64,000 nt of DNA, from positions 1-64,000 of the forward strand of contig JBQMYQ010000001.1 in assembly GCA_052173415.1 (NCBI GenBank). The letters are read 5' to 3'. Below the pieces are notes generated by a model that was not told the DNA's origin, made no database searches, and saw only the letters and a program-made list of their open reading frames with translations. The DNA is from Wolinella sp052173415. Its GTDB lineage: Bacteria; Campylobacterota; Campylobacteria; Campylobacterales; Helicobacteraceae. Shown in pieces: positions 24,049 to 33,939 of the stretch (positions are counted from its first letter, which is position 1; the number at the start of each line of letters is the position of its first letter). The translations under genes and the position numbers were made by a program.

Positions 24049-25067
24049 AACTCATAGCTCCCGACTTGTGCGAGGTCTTTTTGCTCTATCGAATACCTAG
24101 CTACGCCTTCAATAAGCTTTTCATAGGATGTTCCACTCAACGATAAAATCGCCTCTCTCAGGGAAGCAAGCTCCCTAATTATGATTCCATTGATGTGGTC
24201 ATGGATCAACTCACATGCGCCACATTTCGCACTCAAAATCACAGGCATGCCAAAATAGAGAGCCTCCTCGATGACTAACCCCCATGTCTCGCTTTGACTG
24301 GGGAGTAGCAGTAGGTCATTTTGTAAAAAATAGTCCGCAAGGACGCGATTCTCCACAGCTCCGACAAAGTGAATATTTGAATGAGCGAGCATTTTTAGCT
24401 CCTCTTCCAGCTCGCCTCTACCCACAATCTCAAGGCGAAATTCCGGCAATTCATTGAAAAGCTCGACCAAAAACTTAATATTCTTCTCAGGCGAGAGGCG
24501 ACCGATGAATAAAAAACGCCTTGCATAGGCTCTTTTGATGGGCTCAAAGTGAGGCTTGTTGATGATTCCCACACCCTTTGTAATCACAATATCGCCCTTA
24601 AAACCAAGGGCTCTTGCTAGCCTGCCATGCGCCTCCCCCGAGGCAAAAACTCGAGAGATTCGGCTAATAAATAGCCGTTTTATCGCGCCTTTAAGCCCGT
24701 TTGTATGACTTTCATTAATGCTTGATTCCAATGCTAGGGCATTTTTATGACGCGGGCTCAAAAATGAAGCAAACCAAAATTCAGGCAGATCCCAGCCACT
24801 AACTAAAAGCCTTTTGTAGGAAATCGTTCGCAAAAAATTCAAAATAGCAAACAGATTCCTGCACCGATCCCGATGCTGAAAATCCCCGTGGTGGCAAATC
24901 GTGTATTCAAACGCAGCGTTATTAATGCCAGAAAAATCGCTAGAGCGTTTCTGCGAAGTATTTGAGGCGATGAAAATCACAAATATTTTGAGCTTTTTGG
25001 CAAGCTCGTTGTAGAGATTGACCTTATAAAAGGCTGGAATATGTGTGATGATTAGATAGTCATGCAT
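24045..25067 (-). CDS. GT4-family glycosyltransferase
   Basis: A 340-residue GT-B enzyme: RFLFIGRLSPEKNIKFLVEL, LEIVGRGELEEEL, and PSQSETWGLVIEEALYFGMPV with the E-x7-E motif. Its ATG 25067 overlaps by 8 bases the stop that the upstream acyltransferase would use in its ON phase, so output may depend on that gene's phase. Confidence 0.86.
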   Translation of the reverse strand: MHDYLIITHIPAFYKVNLYNELAKKLKIFVIFIASNTSQKRSSDFSGINNAAFEYTICHHGDFQHRDRCRNLFAILNFLRTISYKRLLVSGWDLPEFWFASFLSPRHKNALALESSINESHTNGLKGAIKRLFISRISRVFASGEAHGRLARALGFKGDIVITKGVGIINKPHFEPIKRAYARRFLFIGRLSPEKNIKFLVELFNELPEFRLEIVGRGELEEELKMLAHSNIHFVGAVENRVLADYFLQNDLLLLPSQSETWGLVIEEALYFGMPVILSAKCGACELIHDHINGIIIRELASLREAILSLSGTSYEKLIEGVARYSIEQKDLAQVGSYEL

Positions 25068-25990
25068 GGGCGAGGTGCTCTTTTGTGGTGTGGATTTTAA
25101 AGGAGAGGATTCCCTGAAGCAGGATAAGCGAGATTATAAGTTTAAGCCACCAGCCTCCAAAATGAAGCTTCTCAACAACAATATGCGCCACGTTATTTGT
25201 GTAGGGGTGAATAATAAACAGCCACATACTTGCCCCCCCCCCATGACGCTAAAAATGCATTATTTAAAGGCAGTTTCATAAATATTTTCACAAGCAATAC
25301 TACTACGGAAGTCGCCCATAGGATATTTATCAGGACAGATGTATAGTTTTTTGAAGCCATGTCTAGCTCAGGGATGCCGTAAAATAGAAAAATTACGCCA
25401 ATGATGCACGTTGCCCCATAAAGCCAAGGCGATTCCCTGTATTTGAAGACAAGATTCCCAATAAATATAAATAAAAGCGCGTTGCATGCGTTATCCAAAG
25501 CAAAAGGTAGCTCGATAAAAAAACTAAAAGCAAAAAGAAGAGTTGCGCTTGCAAAACTCATAAAAAGTGATGGAATGAGGCTGGTAAGACCCCTATACAG
25601 CAACTTAGCGAAAAAAAGTGTGGGCAGAAACCAAAGCACAAAGGCATAGGTATTCATAAGAGACTGCATATCCATAGAGACGAATACCCCGTAAAACTCG
25701 TGCATGTAATCTAAAACGTCTCGGTGCAGTAGATATCGTTTGAGTGTGTCAGTTGCGATTCCGATAATAGCAAAGACAAAATAGGGGATCATTAGTCGCT
25801 TAAAATCTTTTTTTACTGCGCACAAAAGCTCGCCTGAAGAGAGTGCGCGAATAAAAAATCCAGAAATGATAAAAAATAGCGGCATGTGCCATGAATAGAT
25901 AAAAGTGCCAAAAGGCGAGCTTATGTGCCCTAAAATAACGGCTAAAATCCCAAATGCTTTGAGATTATCCACCCAAATATTTCGTTGCAA
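25060..25990 (-). CDS. Phase-variable membrane acyltransferase (acyltransferase 3 family), OFF here
   Basis: MQRNIWVDNLKAFGILAVIL and LGHISSPFGTFIYSWHMPLFF are typical of sugar O-acyltransferases; about ten membrane helices follow. TTG 25990 (AAGGA upstream) is the likely start; a 26026 start has none. A run of ten C (plus strand) shifts the frame near the end, giving an early stop at 25193. Nine G (coding strand) would read on through IIHPYTNNVAHIVVEKLHFG to a stop at 25060, a 309-residue protein ending in a last membrane helix. The full-length end matches the family, so OFF is the altered state. Confidence 0.85.
25233..25242. repeat. C10/G10 tract in the acyltransferase gene
   Basis: Ten C on the plus strand; nine (or twelve) would give the full-length frame. 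Confidence 0.93.
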
Positions 25991-26796
25991 AATAGTTATC
26001 CTTGCTGAGTTGTTTAATAAAAACAAATCCGTAGTCTTTTAAAATCTCAAAGACCGATTCCCGATTAGAGCTAAAGCATTCAAAAACGATTCCTGAGATT
26101 TGATAATTCATCAAAAAATCTCGCGCACCCAAAAGGACTTCCTTCTCAAATCCTTCAACATCAATCTTCATAAGATACCAACAATCCTTTGAGAAATCTC
26201 TTGTTCTAACAAAATTATCAAGCGTCATGGATTGAACTATTATAGATTCCTCTGCCCCCCCCCCCGCTCATGTTTTTGGATTTTTGAGGGTCGATTCCAT
26301 GCGTTTGCACGATGTGATTAATAGATGAGCTTCCTCCGTGGTTAGAAAAAAAGAGTTCACCATCGACATTTGAGAGCGCCATGCGATGAATGTCGCGCTC
26401 ATCAAGATGATTGAACAAAAAATTCATTTTACATCGCCAAAACGTGTAAGGGTGTGGCTCAAAAGCAAGCACTTGAGCACAAAGATCACAAAGCATCAAG
26501 GAGTACGAGCCTATATTCGCACCTATATCAAGAAAAATGCTTTTTGAGTGCGAGCGCGCAAGTCTCCTTAGCGTATCAATTTCGGCTTTATCCGGAATCC
26601 TCGTATAGAAAAAGTAACTTGAAACATTGGAATCGGGATAGAGAAGTATATTCTTACCGTTAAACAATTTTTTAGAAAAGAGACTTCGTGTAAAACGCTT
26701 GAAAAGTTGCCAAAAAACTCCCAAAAATAGGTATTTTATTATACGAATACCACTGTTCTCTCTGTAAATATACCGCAACACATTGAACATCAACAA
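25965..26796 (-). CDS. Phase-variable FkbM-family methyltransferase, OFF here
   Basis: The first frame holds the SAM site (SIFLDIGANIGSYSLML) and FEPHPYTFWRCKMNFLFNH. It ends shortly after eleven G (coding strand). The rest (MTLDNFVRTRDFSKD, MKIDVEGFEKEVLLGARDFL, a classic FkbM motif) is in the next frame. Ten G would join both into 276 residues with no other change. It probably O-methylates a sugar. The end overlaps the acyltransferase start. Confidence 0.88.
26255..26265. repeat. C11/G11 tract in the FkbM methyltransferase gene
   Basis: Eleven C on the plus strand; ten restore the full frame. Confidence 0.93.
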
Positions 26797-27572
26797 TCTC
26801 CCATGACTTTCTTAATTATAGCTTTCACTACATCAATGCAATAGATAGCAAAAAGGATAAAGGACGGGGCAACTTTGTTAGCTTTCTTGATCTTATAATA
26901 TTCTTTAAGAATCTCGAGTGCTCTGCCATTCCCAATGCCATCAGCACGCCATCTAGCAACCACTACATCACTGCTGCGAACTCTTGGAAATTCATGATAG
27001 GCTCTAAGAAGTAGCTCATAATCCATAGAAAATATCCACCTCTCATCAAAAAGCCCGTATTTATCAAAAAAACTTCGATGCATAAAAAGCCCCTGATGAG
27101 GAAAAGGCATCTTAAAAAGAAGCTTTTGGAGGCGGAAATCCCCTGCACTCTGAGAAGTATAAAGCTCTTTGCCATCAATATCAACCCTCTGAATCCTCGC
27201 GCTCACAAGGGTATCACATTCAACATCAACGCAAGCAAAAACCCTTCTAATCGCATCGGCGTCCAGGAATCCATCGCCATCACCCTGAAAATTAATATAC
27301 TCTCCAGTCGCTACGCGGATTCCCTTATTAAAAGCATCGGCGATTCCCTTGTCCGGCTCGCTCACCCAATAGGCAATCTTATCTTCATATTTCTTAATAA
27401 TCTCGACGCTACCATCATTTGAGCCTCCATCAATGATAATATATTCAAGATTTGGATAGGTTTGGTTGATAACACTAAGAATCGTTTCCCCAAGAAACTG
27501 CGCACCATTATAAACAACGGTAATAATGGAGATGAGGGGAAATCCTCTTGTATTCGCTAAACACTCATTCAT
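26790..27572 (-). CDS. GT2-family glycosyltransferase
   Basis: A 260-residue GT-A enzyme. ISIITVVYNGAQFLGETILS, EYIIIDGGSNDGSVEII, EPDKGIADAFNKGIRVATG and FQGDGDGFLDADAI carry the nucleotide-sugar and metal sites. Overlaps the FkbM gene start by 7 bases. Confidence 0.86.
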   Translation of the reverse strand: MNECLANTRGFPLISIITVVYNGAQFLGETILSVINQTYPNLEYIIIDGGSNDGSVEIIKKYEDKIAYWVSEPDKGIADAFNKGIRVATGEYINFQGDGDGFLDADAIRRVFACVDVECDTLVSARIQRVDIDGKELYTSQSAGDFRLQKLLFKMPFPHQGLFMHRSFFDKYGLFDERWIFSMDYELLLRAYHEFPRVRSSDVVVARWRADGIGNGRALEILKEYYKIKKANKVAPSFILFAIYCIDVVKAIIKKVMGDC

Positions 27573-27587
27573 GAGAACTCATCTCGG

Positions 27588-28730
27588 CTAGAGGCACTGC
27601 CAAACATTTTTGAAAATTTTCTCTTTATTCTTATCAAACATTGTGTTATATGCTATCCTTTCTCCGATTTCTAGCGCATTATGCGCATAAAAATCATATC
27701 GCTCTTCAATTGTATTAATAGCCTCAAGAATCTCGTCACTATCCGTATTAGCTACTTGAATGCCCACCTGATAATCCGAAACGAAATGAAAGCCGATTGT
27801 GTCATTTACAATCACAGGAATCCCGGCTGTAAGATAATTAAAAACTTTCCCCGAAGGAGAGCTTGCATAATTAAAAGAGCTATTAATAATACTCTGCAAA
27901 TAAAGTCCCAGTCCGATTCTGAAGTTTGAGAGATAATCTGTAATTCTATCTTGCGCTATATAAGAATCGTCAAATATTACCCTTCCCTTTTGAATTAAAT
28001 CTTTGTAACGCTCCTTAAGGTGCTTAACATATTGCAAATCTTTCAAACTCCCATTCGCAACAAAATACTTGATTGTTATCGGCTCGTTACTTCTATAAGC
28101 CAAATCAATACAACTCTCTACCTCATGCTCCTGTTTAAGGAGACCAAAATAGATAAGCCCACGCCTGGAATGAAAGTCTTTAGATGTAAGATTCTCAAAA
28201 ACTTCCTTTGGCACAATGGGAGAATTTTGAATATACATTACCCGATCATCAGCAAGCTTAGGAGCCAGATAATCCTTTCTCTCCCGACTCTGAATAATCA
28301 ACCAAGGATTGGAACAAGAAAAAATTATCCTATTGCAAAGAGTACGATTAACTTCCAAAGAAAAGTAAAGGGACTTCAATCCAAGTAACCAAGTGCAACA
28401 ATATCCAATATCATCATATCCAACGGCACCAATAAAATTATGCTCACGTCTAAGCTTGATTGCATGATAGACCAAGAGAAAGAGCTTAACTGCTTTAATA
28501 ATCCGTAGTTTCGAAAGCAACCGATCGGCAAGCCTCCCCAAAACGGCAGCTTTGTGACAGAAAGGAAGTTCATCCGTGGCAAAATCGCCACTGCTGTAAA
28601 ACAACACAACAGATTCAAAATTATTAACGCGCAACATCTCAGCAAAGTTTAATACAGAGGGTGCAAACTTAATCCATGAATCTGGAAAAACTATTAAGAC
28701 CTCTTTTCTACTACCCACACTACATTCCAA
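27588..28730 (-). CDS. GT4-like glycosyltransferase
   Basis: A 380-residue protein. The C-terminal half has GLIYFGLLKQEHEVESCIDL and SPSGKVFNYLTAGIPVIVND, the donor-binding pattern of GT-B enzymes. The N-domain has SWIKFAPSVLNFAEMLR. The start is uncertain: TTG 28730, or GTG 28718, both overlapping the end of the methyltransferase gene. Confidence 0.7.
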   Translation of the reverse strand: MECSVGSRKEVLIVFPDSWIKFAPSVLNFAEMLRVNNFESVVLFYSSGDFATDELPFCHKAAVLGRLADRLLSKLRIIKAVKLFLLVYHAIKLRREHNFIGAVGYDDIGYCCTWLLGLKSLYFSLEVNRTLCNRIIFSCSNPWLIIQSRERKDYLAPKLADDRVMYIQNSPIVPKEVFENLTSKDFHSRRGLIYFGLLKQEHEVESCIDLAYRSNEPITIKYFVANGSLKDLQYVKHLKERYKDLIQKGRVIFDDSYIAQDRITDYLSNFRIGLGLYLQSIINSSFNYASSPSGKVFNYLTAGIPVIVNDTIGFHFVSDYQVGIQVANTDSDEILEAINTIEERYDFYAHNALEIGERIAYNTMFDKNKEKIFKNVWQCL

Positions 28731-29458
28731 CTGTTAAAACTCGGCTCTTCGCGACACATCCACAAATCCTTTTCGCAGACTTTAAAACCTACCTGCTCAC
28801 ACACTGCCTCAAGTTCCGTGTCAAAAAAATACCGCATGGAGTGTAGTTCGTCTTTGCGCGTTAGTGTCGCATTTTTCTTGTCTTCTATGAAAATATCATA
28901 ATGCACCCGCACTAGATTCTTCATCGCTACCATTGTCGATTCCGCGATTCTTGTAATCTTCACATGAGAATCCTCCAATCTTTTCACTCGAGTAGTTGGC
29001 AAATCGGTCAAAACCGCCGGACCATACCAAAAATCAAAAATAAAAATACCGCCATTATTCAGGTGATTTTTTACTTTTTGGAAAGCCTCAAAAAGCTCGG
29101 TGTTGGTATTTTGATAGCTCATCACATGAAAAAGTGCAACTGCTACATCAAACTTCGTCCCCAAATTAAGATCTTGCACCATAGAGCAAGAGAGAGAAAG
29201 CTTCCCTTGATATTTACTTGCCCTTTGATGAGCTACCTCAAGCATCTCTGCGCTTGCATCAACTCCATGAACCTCAAAACCTCGCTTACAAAAAAGCTCT
29301 GTATGCCGACCCGTGCCACACCCTATGTCCAATAGCTTCTTGGGATTCTTATGATGGGCTCGTATAAGGCTTTCAACATATTCCACTTCACCTTCATAGT
29401 CTTTATCTTTATAGAGCAAATCATAATAGTGGGCATAAAGATTTCCAAACCGACTCAT
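28694..29458 (-). CDS. SAM-dependent sugar methyltransferase
   Basis: A 254-residue class I methyltransferase. LLDIGCGTGRHTELFCKRG (about 39-57) is motif I, GVDASAEMLEVA motif II, DVAVALFHVMSYQ motif IV. Similar to NDP-sugar N- or C-methyltransferases that act on amino sugars, which fits the adjacent aminotransferase. ATGA overlap with that gene. Confidence 0.8.
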   Translation of the reverse strand: MSRFGNLYAHYYDLLYKDKDYEGEVEYVESLIRAHHKNPKKLLDIGCGTGRHTELFCKRGFEVHGVDASAEMLEVAHQRASKYQGKLSLSCSMVQDLNLGTKFDVAVALFHVMSYQNTNTELFEAFQKVKNHLNNGGIFIFDFWYGPAVLTDLPTTRVKRLEDSHVKITRIAESTMVAMKNLVRVHYDIFIEDKKNATLTRKDELHSMRYFFDTELEAVCEQVGFKVCEKDLWMCREEPSFNSWNVVWVVEKRS

Positions 29459-30570
29459 GCAAGCACCTCATGAAGCACCTTAGAAACCTCATAAATCTCA
29501 TCATCTGTAAGTGCAAGTCCACTTGGTATATAAAATCCACGCTCATAAAGTTTCTCGCTATTTGGGAAGCGATCTCTTAAAAATAGCCCCATTTTATTAA
29601 ATACCGGCTGCTTGTGAATAGGGTAGAAGAACGGTCTTGTACCAATTCCTCGACCGGCGAGTTCATGCATAATCTCATGCGCACTGTAGGGGAAAATATC
29701 TTTCAGCGTTAGCGCATAAACCCAATAGATATTCTCGCTATATTCCGTCCTGGCAACGGGAATATTAATCGTCCCCATATCCCCCAATAGTTCATTATAG
29801 AGATTGCCTATGTGATGCCTTTTTTTGATAATCTTCTCAATTTTCTCCATTTGGGCAACACCAATGGCTGCCTGCATATTCGTCATGCGATAATTCCAGC
29901 CAATTTCCTCATGAATAAACCGCTTCTCTGCATCAGGTAAGAAGCAAAGATTTCTAAGTGATTTAGACCTCATGTAAAAATACTCGCTGTCCATAAGCAC
30001 CATACCGCCCTCACCTGTGGTAATTTGCTTATTTGGGTAAAAACTGAAAACGCTGATATCACCAAAACTTCCACATTTCTTACCACGATATTCTTGTCCA
30101 TGCATTTGGGCGGCATCTTCTATAATCTTTAGATCGTGATCCTTTGCGAGCTTCAGAATCCCGTCCATATCCACAGGTAGTCCAAAGAGATGAACAACCA
30201 TGATAGCCTTTGTTTTTGAGGTAATCCTTGAAGCAACCTCATCAACATTCATGTTGAAAGTAAAAAAATCACTGTCAACAAGAATCGGCTTCAAGCCATT
30301 AGTAATGAGCGGCTGTATACTTGAAATAATCGTAAAGGCTGGTGCGATTACTTCATCCCCCTCTTTAAGCCCCAATGCTCTCACAGCAATATCAAGAGCT
30401 GCACTCCCATTAGCACATGCTACGGCATATTTCCTGCCTGTGTATCGTGCCACATCATCTTCAAACTTTTTAACAAAAGGTCCTTCGCTACCAATCCATC
30501 CGCTGTCTATACACTCATCAAGATATTTTTTCTCATTTCCATCCAACAACGGCGCATTTACGGGAATCAT
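29455..30570 (-). CDS. DegT-family sugar aminotransferase, perosamine-synthase-like
   Basis: A 371-residue PLP enzyme. MIPVNAPLLDGNEKKYLDE and CIDSGWIGSEGPFVKKFE agree closely with the start of perosamine synthase (RfbE/Per). IIEDAAQMHGQEYRGK and SFYPNKQITTGEGGM give the cofactor aspartate and lysine. WNYRMTNMQAAIG and TRPFFYPIHKQPV are family hallmarks. Given gmd in the same locus, it probably forms GDP-perosamine from GDP-4-keto-6-deoxymannose. Other 4-amino sugars remain possible. Confidence 0.82.
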   Translation of the reverse strand: MIPVNAPLLDGNEKKYLDECIDSGWIGSEGPFVKKFEDDVARYTGRKYAVACANGSAALDIAVRALGLKEGDEVIAPAFTIISSIQPLITNGLKPILVDSDFFTFNMNVDEVASRITSKTKAIMVVHLFGLPVDMDGILKLAKDHDLKIIEDAAQMHGQEYRGKKCGSFGDISVFSFYPNKQITTGEGGMVLMDSEYFYMRSKSLRNLCFLPDAEKRFIHEEIGWNYRMTNMQAAIGVAQMEKIEKIIKKRHHIGNLYNELLGDMGTINIPVARTEYSENIYWVYALTLKDIFPYSAHEIMHELAGRGIGTRPFFYPIHKQPVFNKMGLFLRDRFPNSEKLYERGFYIPSGLALTDDEIYEVSKVLHEVLA

Positions 30571-30995
30571 TTAACCTCCAGTCTCTCTCTTGCAACAGGT
30601 TCAAAACGCACTTTATCCAGCTCTCCTGCATAAGGTCCCTGTTTGACTTCAATAATCTCGGATTCCTCTAACATTTCAAACCCATGCCCACCATACGCTA
30701 GTAAAATAACGTCTCCTGCCTCCAAAATGGTGCTCTCAAGATAGACACGTTCATCACTGTAAAAATCTACTCGAACTCTACCACTCTTGATAACAAGAAC
30801 CTCTTTGGTAAAAAAAACTTCACGTGGCACGGCATTATGTACATGTGGCGGAATCACATAACCCTTAGGTCGGTTCATATAAGCGAGCTGCTGCGAAAAA
30901 TCATCAGGAGTAAAAAACTCTATCCCCTCTTTTTGAAAATCATGACGCACAATAATGGAAAGCAACTTTTCACCATTTGTAATTTTTTGAATCAT
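30567..30995 (-). CDS. Cupin-fold protein of the sugar pathway
   Basis: A 142-residue small beta-barrel protein: IPPHVHNAVPREVFF has the HxH...E metal motif, with LEAGDVILLAYGGHGFEML as second cupin motif. Such proteins act as sugar isomerases or epimerase-like enzymes (WxcM/FdtA type) or as regulators. Four-base overlaps with both neighbours. Confidence 0.7.
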   Translation of the reverse strand: MIQKITNGEKLLSIIVRHDFQKEGIEFFTPDDFSQQLAYMNRPKGYVIPPHVHNAVPREVFFTKEVLVIKSGRVRVDFYSDERVYLESTILEAGDVILLAYGGHGFEMLEESEIIEVKQGPYAGELDKVRFEPVARERLEVK

Positions 30996-31920
30996 TTCTC
31001 TATTTCCAAGATAAAGTGCATATAAACCTCTTTACTAATTTCTTGCTTATTTCTCAAGGCGTAGAGTTTATACTTCATGCCGACTTGCTCAATTGTATCA
31101 AGAATCCGCTCTTTAAGCTTTTTTGCATCATATTTTCTGCTTGAGCTGATTCCGCGACAATCGCGCCTAATATACTCGCAAGAATCCACATCACCAAAAC
31201 CTCTACCATAAAACTCTGGTGTAGCATAATGACACGCGTGGGTATGCATGTAAAGTGGCGATATTATAGCTTTTTTACCTTTTTTTAGAACTCGTTTCAA
31301 CTCATGTATCAGTCTTACATCGCTATCGCCGGCAAACATCTCATAGGCACACTGAAGCGAAACGCCATCAACACTGTCATCATCAAAACTGCTCTTGGTA
31401 GCATCCATCTGCTGATAATAGGGGTACTCCATATACTCAGTGGATGGCATATCAAGATCTATCGCATAAGACATGATGTGCCCCCCCCCGCAAGCCCTCT
31501 ATCTCTTAAAAGTTTTGCCCAAGGCGACTGACATGCTGCAACGTCGATATAGATTGCCCCGCTCTGAAAGTGTTCGATTCCGAGCATATACCATGCTACA
31601 TAATGTTCCAAAAGTTTCTCTTCCCAAACTCCGGAATCCCGTCCACCATGATAGTTTTCGGGAAAAGGATATGCTCTTTTGAATACTTGAAAACCATCAA
31701 CATCAACCAAAAAATCTTCCACTATAACGCCGTGAGCTCTCAAATCAAGCTCTATCTTCTCTAGCTCTGCACTTGTCGGATTCGCATATGCGGGAGCATT
31801 CCTAAACTTAATTGCGTAATATTTGCTTTCCCAAAAAACCCTAAGACGTCTCGCAACTCTTTTGAATATTTCCAAAAAACCGCCGGAACGATAAGCTCTT
31901 AAAATACGTTTTATCATCAC
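30992..31920 (-). CDS. Phase-variable SAM methyltransferase, OFF here
   Basis: The first frame contains YIDVAACQSPWAKLLRDRGL, a degenerate SAM motif I, and breaks after nine G (coding strand). The next frame starts MSYAIDLDMPSTEYME and continues with FDDDSVDGVSLQCAYEMF and ELKRVLKKGKKAIISPLYM, motifs of methyltransferase family 11. Ten G would join them into 309 residues. Probably methylates the surface glycan. Start overlaps the next gene's stop by 4 bases. Confidence 0.85.
31481..31489. repeat. C9/G9 tract in the methyltransferase gene
   Basis: Nine C on the plus strand; ten (or seven) would give the full frame. Confidence 0.93.
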
Positions 31921-32870
31921 TTTATACCTCCATTCTCTATATAATCACTTCTCATTACCCACTCACGCAATTTTGGATCTCGCTCAACCTCACGCTGATG
32001 ATACTCATACCCACGTATAAATGCCTCTTGGAACGTTTCATCTCTGCCAAGCAAATACTTTTTAATCGCCGTCTTTATCTTCAATTTTAGAATATTTCCC
32101 CTTTGACCCTCTCTGAGAGTGGTATAAGAATCGGATATTCCCTGATTAAATGCCCGTTGCATGAAATAATCTTTGCTCATTCTTGCGGTGCTACATAGAT
32201 GATAGACGGAAGCTTTTGGATTATATACGGCTTTATACCCGCGACTGGCTATAAACTTTGAAACGTAACTTTCACCATCACCGCGATATTTGATTAACTC
32301 TTGAGGCATTCCATCCGGGTGAAACCCCCTAGCCTCTAACAAAATATCCTTTCGGATTGAGAAATTGCACCCAAAGACAAAATACGGGTCAATCTCCTGA
32401 AGCTCGTCGCCAAAATCTAAAATACTCAAATACCCAAGCACTCGCTTTTGACCGCCACTCTCCCACATTTTTGAAATCCACCCAGGCGGCGCAGACTCGA
32501 AATTTGGCATATTCTTGCCCCCAACCAACACAACCCTCTCATCTTCAAAGCTTTCTTTAATCCCCTCAAGCCACGTAGGCAAAGCCCCAATATCATCATC
32601 TCCGTATACCAAAATGTCGCCCTTTGAAGCCAACAACCCCCTATGCCTACCGATGTGAAGCCCCGGTCTCTCATCGTAGATATAAACGAGATTCTTAAAA
32701 GCATTGCCAAAGCCATCTACAATGCTCCGCGTATTATCCGTAGAACCATTATCAACAACGATAACCTCAAAAGAGCACGAATCTGCCCTCTGATTCGCGA
32801 TACTTTCCAGGGCTCTTTTTAGAATCTCTGCGCGATTCCTTGTGGGAATGATAACGGAGAGCCGGATCAC
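31917..32870 (-). CDS. GT2-family glycosyltransferase
   Basis: A 317-residue GT-A enzyme. LSVIIPTRNRAEILKRALES, FEVIVVDNGSTDNTRSIVDG, VYGDDDIGALPTWL with the DxD motif. A histidine-rich C-terminus (GYEYHQREVER). Overlaps both neighbours by 4 bases. Confidence 0.86.
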   Translation of the reverse strand: MIRLSVIIPTRNRAEILKRALESIANQRADSCSFEVIVVDNGSTDNTRSIVDGFGNAFKNLVYIYDERPGLHIGRHRGLLASKGDILVYGDDDIGALPTWLEGIKESFEDERVVLVGGKNMPNFESAPPGWISKMWESGGQKRVLGYLSILDFGDELQEIDPYFVFGCNFSIRKDILLEARGFHPDGMPQELIKYRGDGESYVSKFIASRGYKAVYNPKASVYHLCSTARMSKDYFMQRAFNQGISDSYTTLREGQRGNILKLKIKTAIKKYLLGRDETFQEAFIRGYEYHQREVERDPKLREWVMRSDYIENGGIK

Positions 32871-33094
32871 TTAAGATACCCCCAAAACATATTGGGAAGA
32901 GAATCGAAACACTCGCAACGTGGCTTAACATCCTCCTCTATGACGCACTTCACCCCTTCTGCCCAACCATAATCATGAAAAACAACACAGCTCCCACTCA
33001 AGCTTGCACCCTTTACAAGAAAGATTGCTCTCCAAGAGTGTAGCGCGCCACAGAAGCCAATCCAAACCCCCACATAGGGAATCCGCGAAATCAT
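32867..33094 (-). pseudogene. Methyltransferase-24-like C-terminal fragment
   Basis: A 75-residue frame with SGSCVVFHDYGWAEGVKCVIEED, which resembles the end of methyltransferase-24 proteins (GGxxVFHDY..EGVk). Their SAM-binding first half is absent. Yet start and stop keep ATGA overlaps with both neighbours, so it is still in the translation chain. It is probably the remnant of a gene shortened by deletion; a small working protein cannot be excluded. Confidence 0.55.
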
Positions 33095-33840
33095 TTTTTC
33101 ACCGCTCTTATAAATAGCCGATTACACTTCGACTCATCATTATTGAGTAAAAATAAATTATTTTTATAATACTGGTAAATGCGATTCTTGATTCTTTGAT
33201 GATTTAGTATAAAAAATCTATTCGTTAATATTGTGTCAATAATCTTTTTTTGAAATCCGTTAGATTCAAAGGGGACTATTTCCTCGATATGAAATTTCCC
33301 CTCAAAACATTCTGAAATTGTCTTTGAGGAGAAATGCCTATAATGCTTATACTCAACAGGCTTATTCCAATGAGGAACCGTTATGTATAATACGCCCCCT
33401 TCATTAAGGTGGTTGTACACGCCATCCACAAACTCGCTTGAGATGGAAGGTGGAATATGTTCAAACACCTCTATAAGCGTAACTAGATCGACTTTTTCGA
33501 TGGTTTCTTTCATGATATTCGACTGATAATAGTGTGCCCCGTTTGCGGGATTAAGACTTTTTGCCAATTCAATGGCTCTATGAGAATAATCCACGCCTAA
33601 AATTCTTTTATCTGGAAATTCAATTGCCAACTCTTGAGTCAGCCTGCCATCTCCACAACCCATATCAATCAAAGAGCTAAAGTGCTCATTTTGCAAGCGA
33701 TGAATAATATACTCTATCGTAGAGACATAATTTATCCCCCACGTATCATTGAAAGTTTGCGAGAATCCATCCCTAAACCTACTCACATAATGATAGGGAA
33801 AGTTATACTCCTCTTCCTGCTTAATCTGTATCTCATCCAT
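33091..33840 (-). CDS. SAM-dependent methyltransferase
   Basis: A 249-residue class I enzyme. SLIDMGCGDGRLTQELAIEF (about 56-75) is motif I, ILGVDYSHRAIELAKSLNP motif II and VDLVTLIEVFEHIPP motif IV (UbiG-like). Probably modifies a sugar or lipid carrier in this locus. Confidence 0.82.
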   Translation of the reverse strand: MDEIQIKQEEEYNFPYHYVSRFRDGFSQTFNDTWGINYVSTIEYIIHRLQNEHFSSLIDMGCGDGRLTQELAIEFPDKRILGVDYSHRAIELAKSLNPANGAHYYQSNIMKETIEKVDLVTLIEVFEHIPPSISSEFVDGVYNHLNEGGVLYITVPHWNKPVEYKHYRHFSSKTISECFEGKFHIEEIVPFESNGFQKKIIDTILTNRFFILNHQRIKNRIYQYYKNNLFLLNNDESKCNRLFIRAVKK

Positions 33841-33939
33841 AAGCTCACCCCTTCCCTAGTGTAAAATTTATGATAGATAGAGGAGTTTAACCATGCTTTC
33901 CGAAAATCCCGAAACTACCTTTCCCCAAAAGCAAAACGA

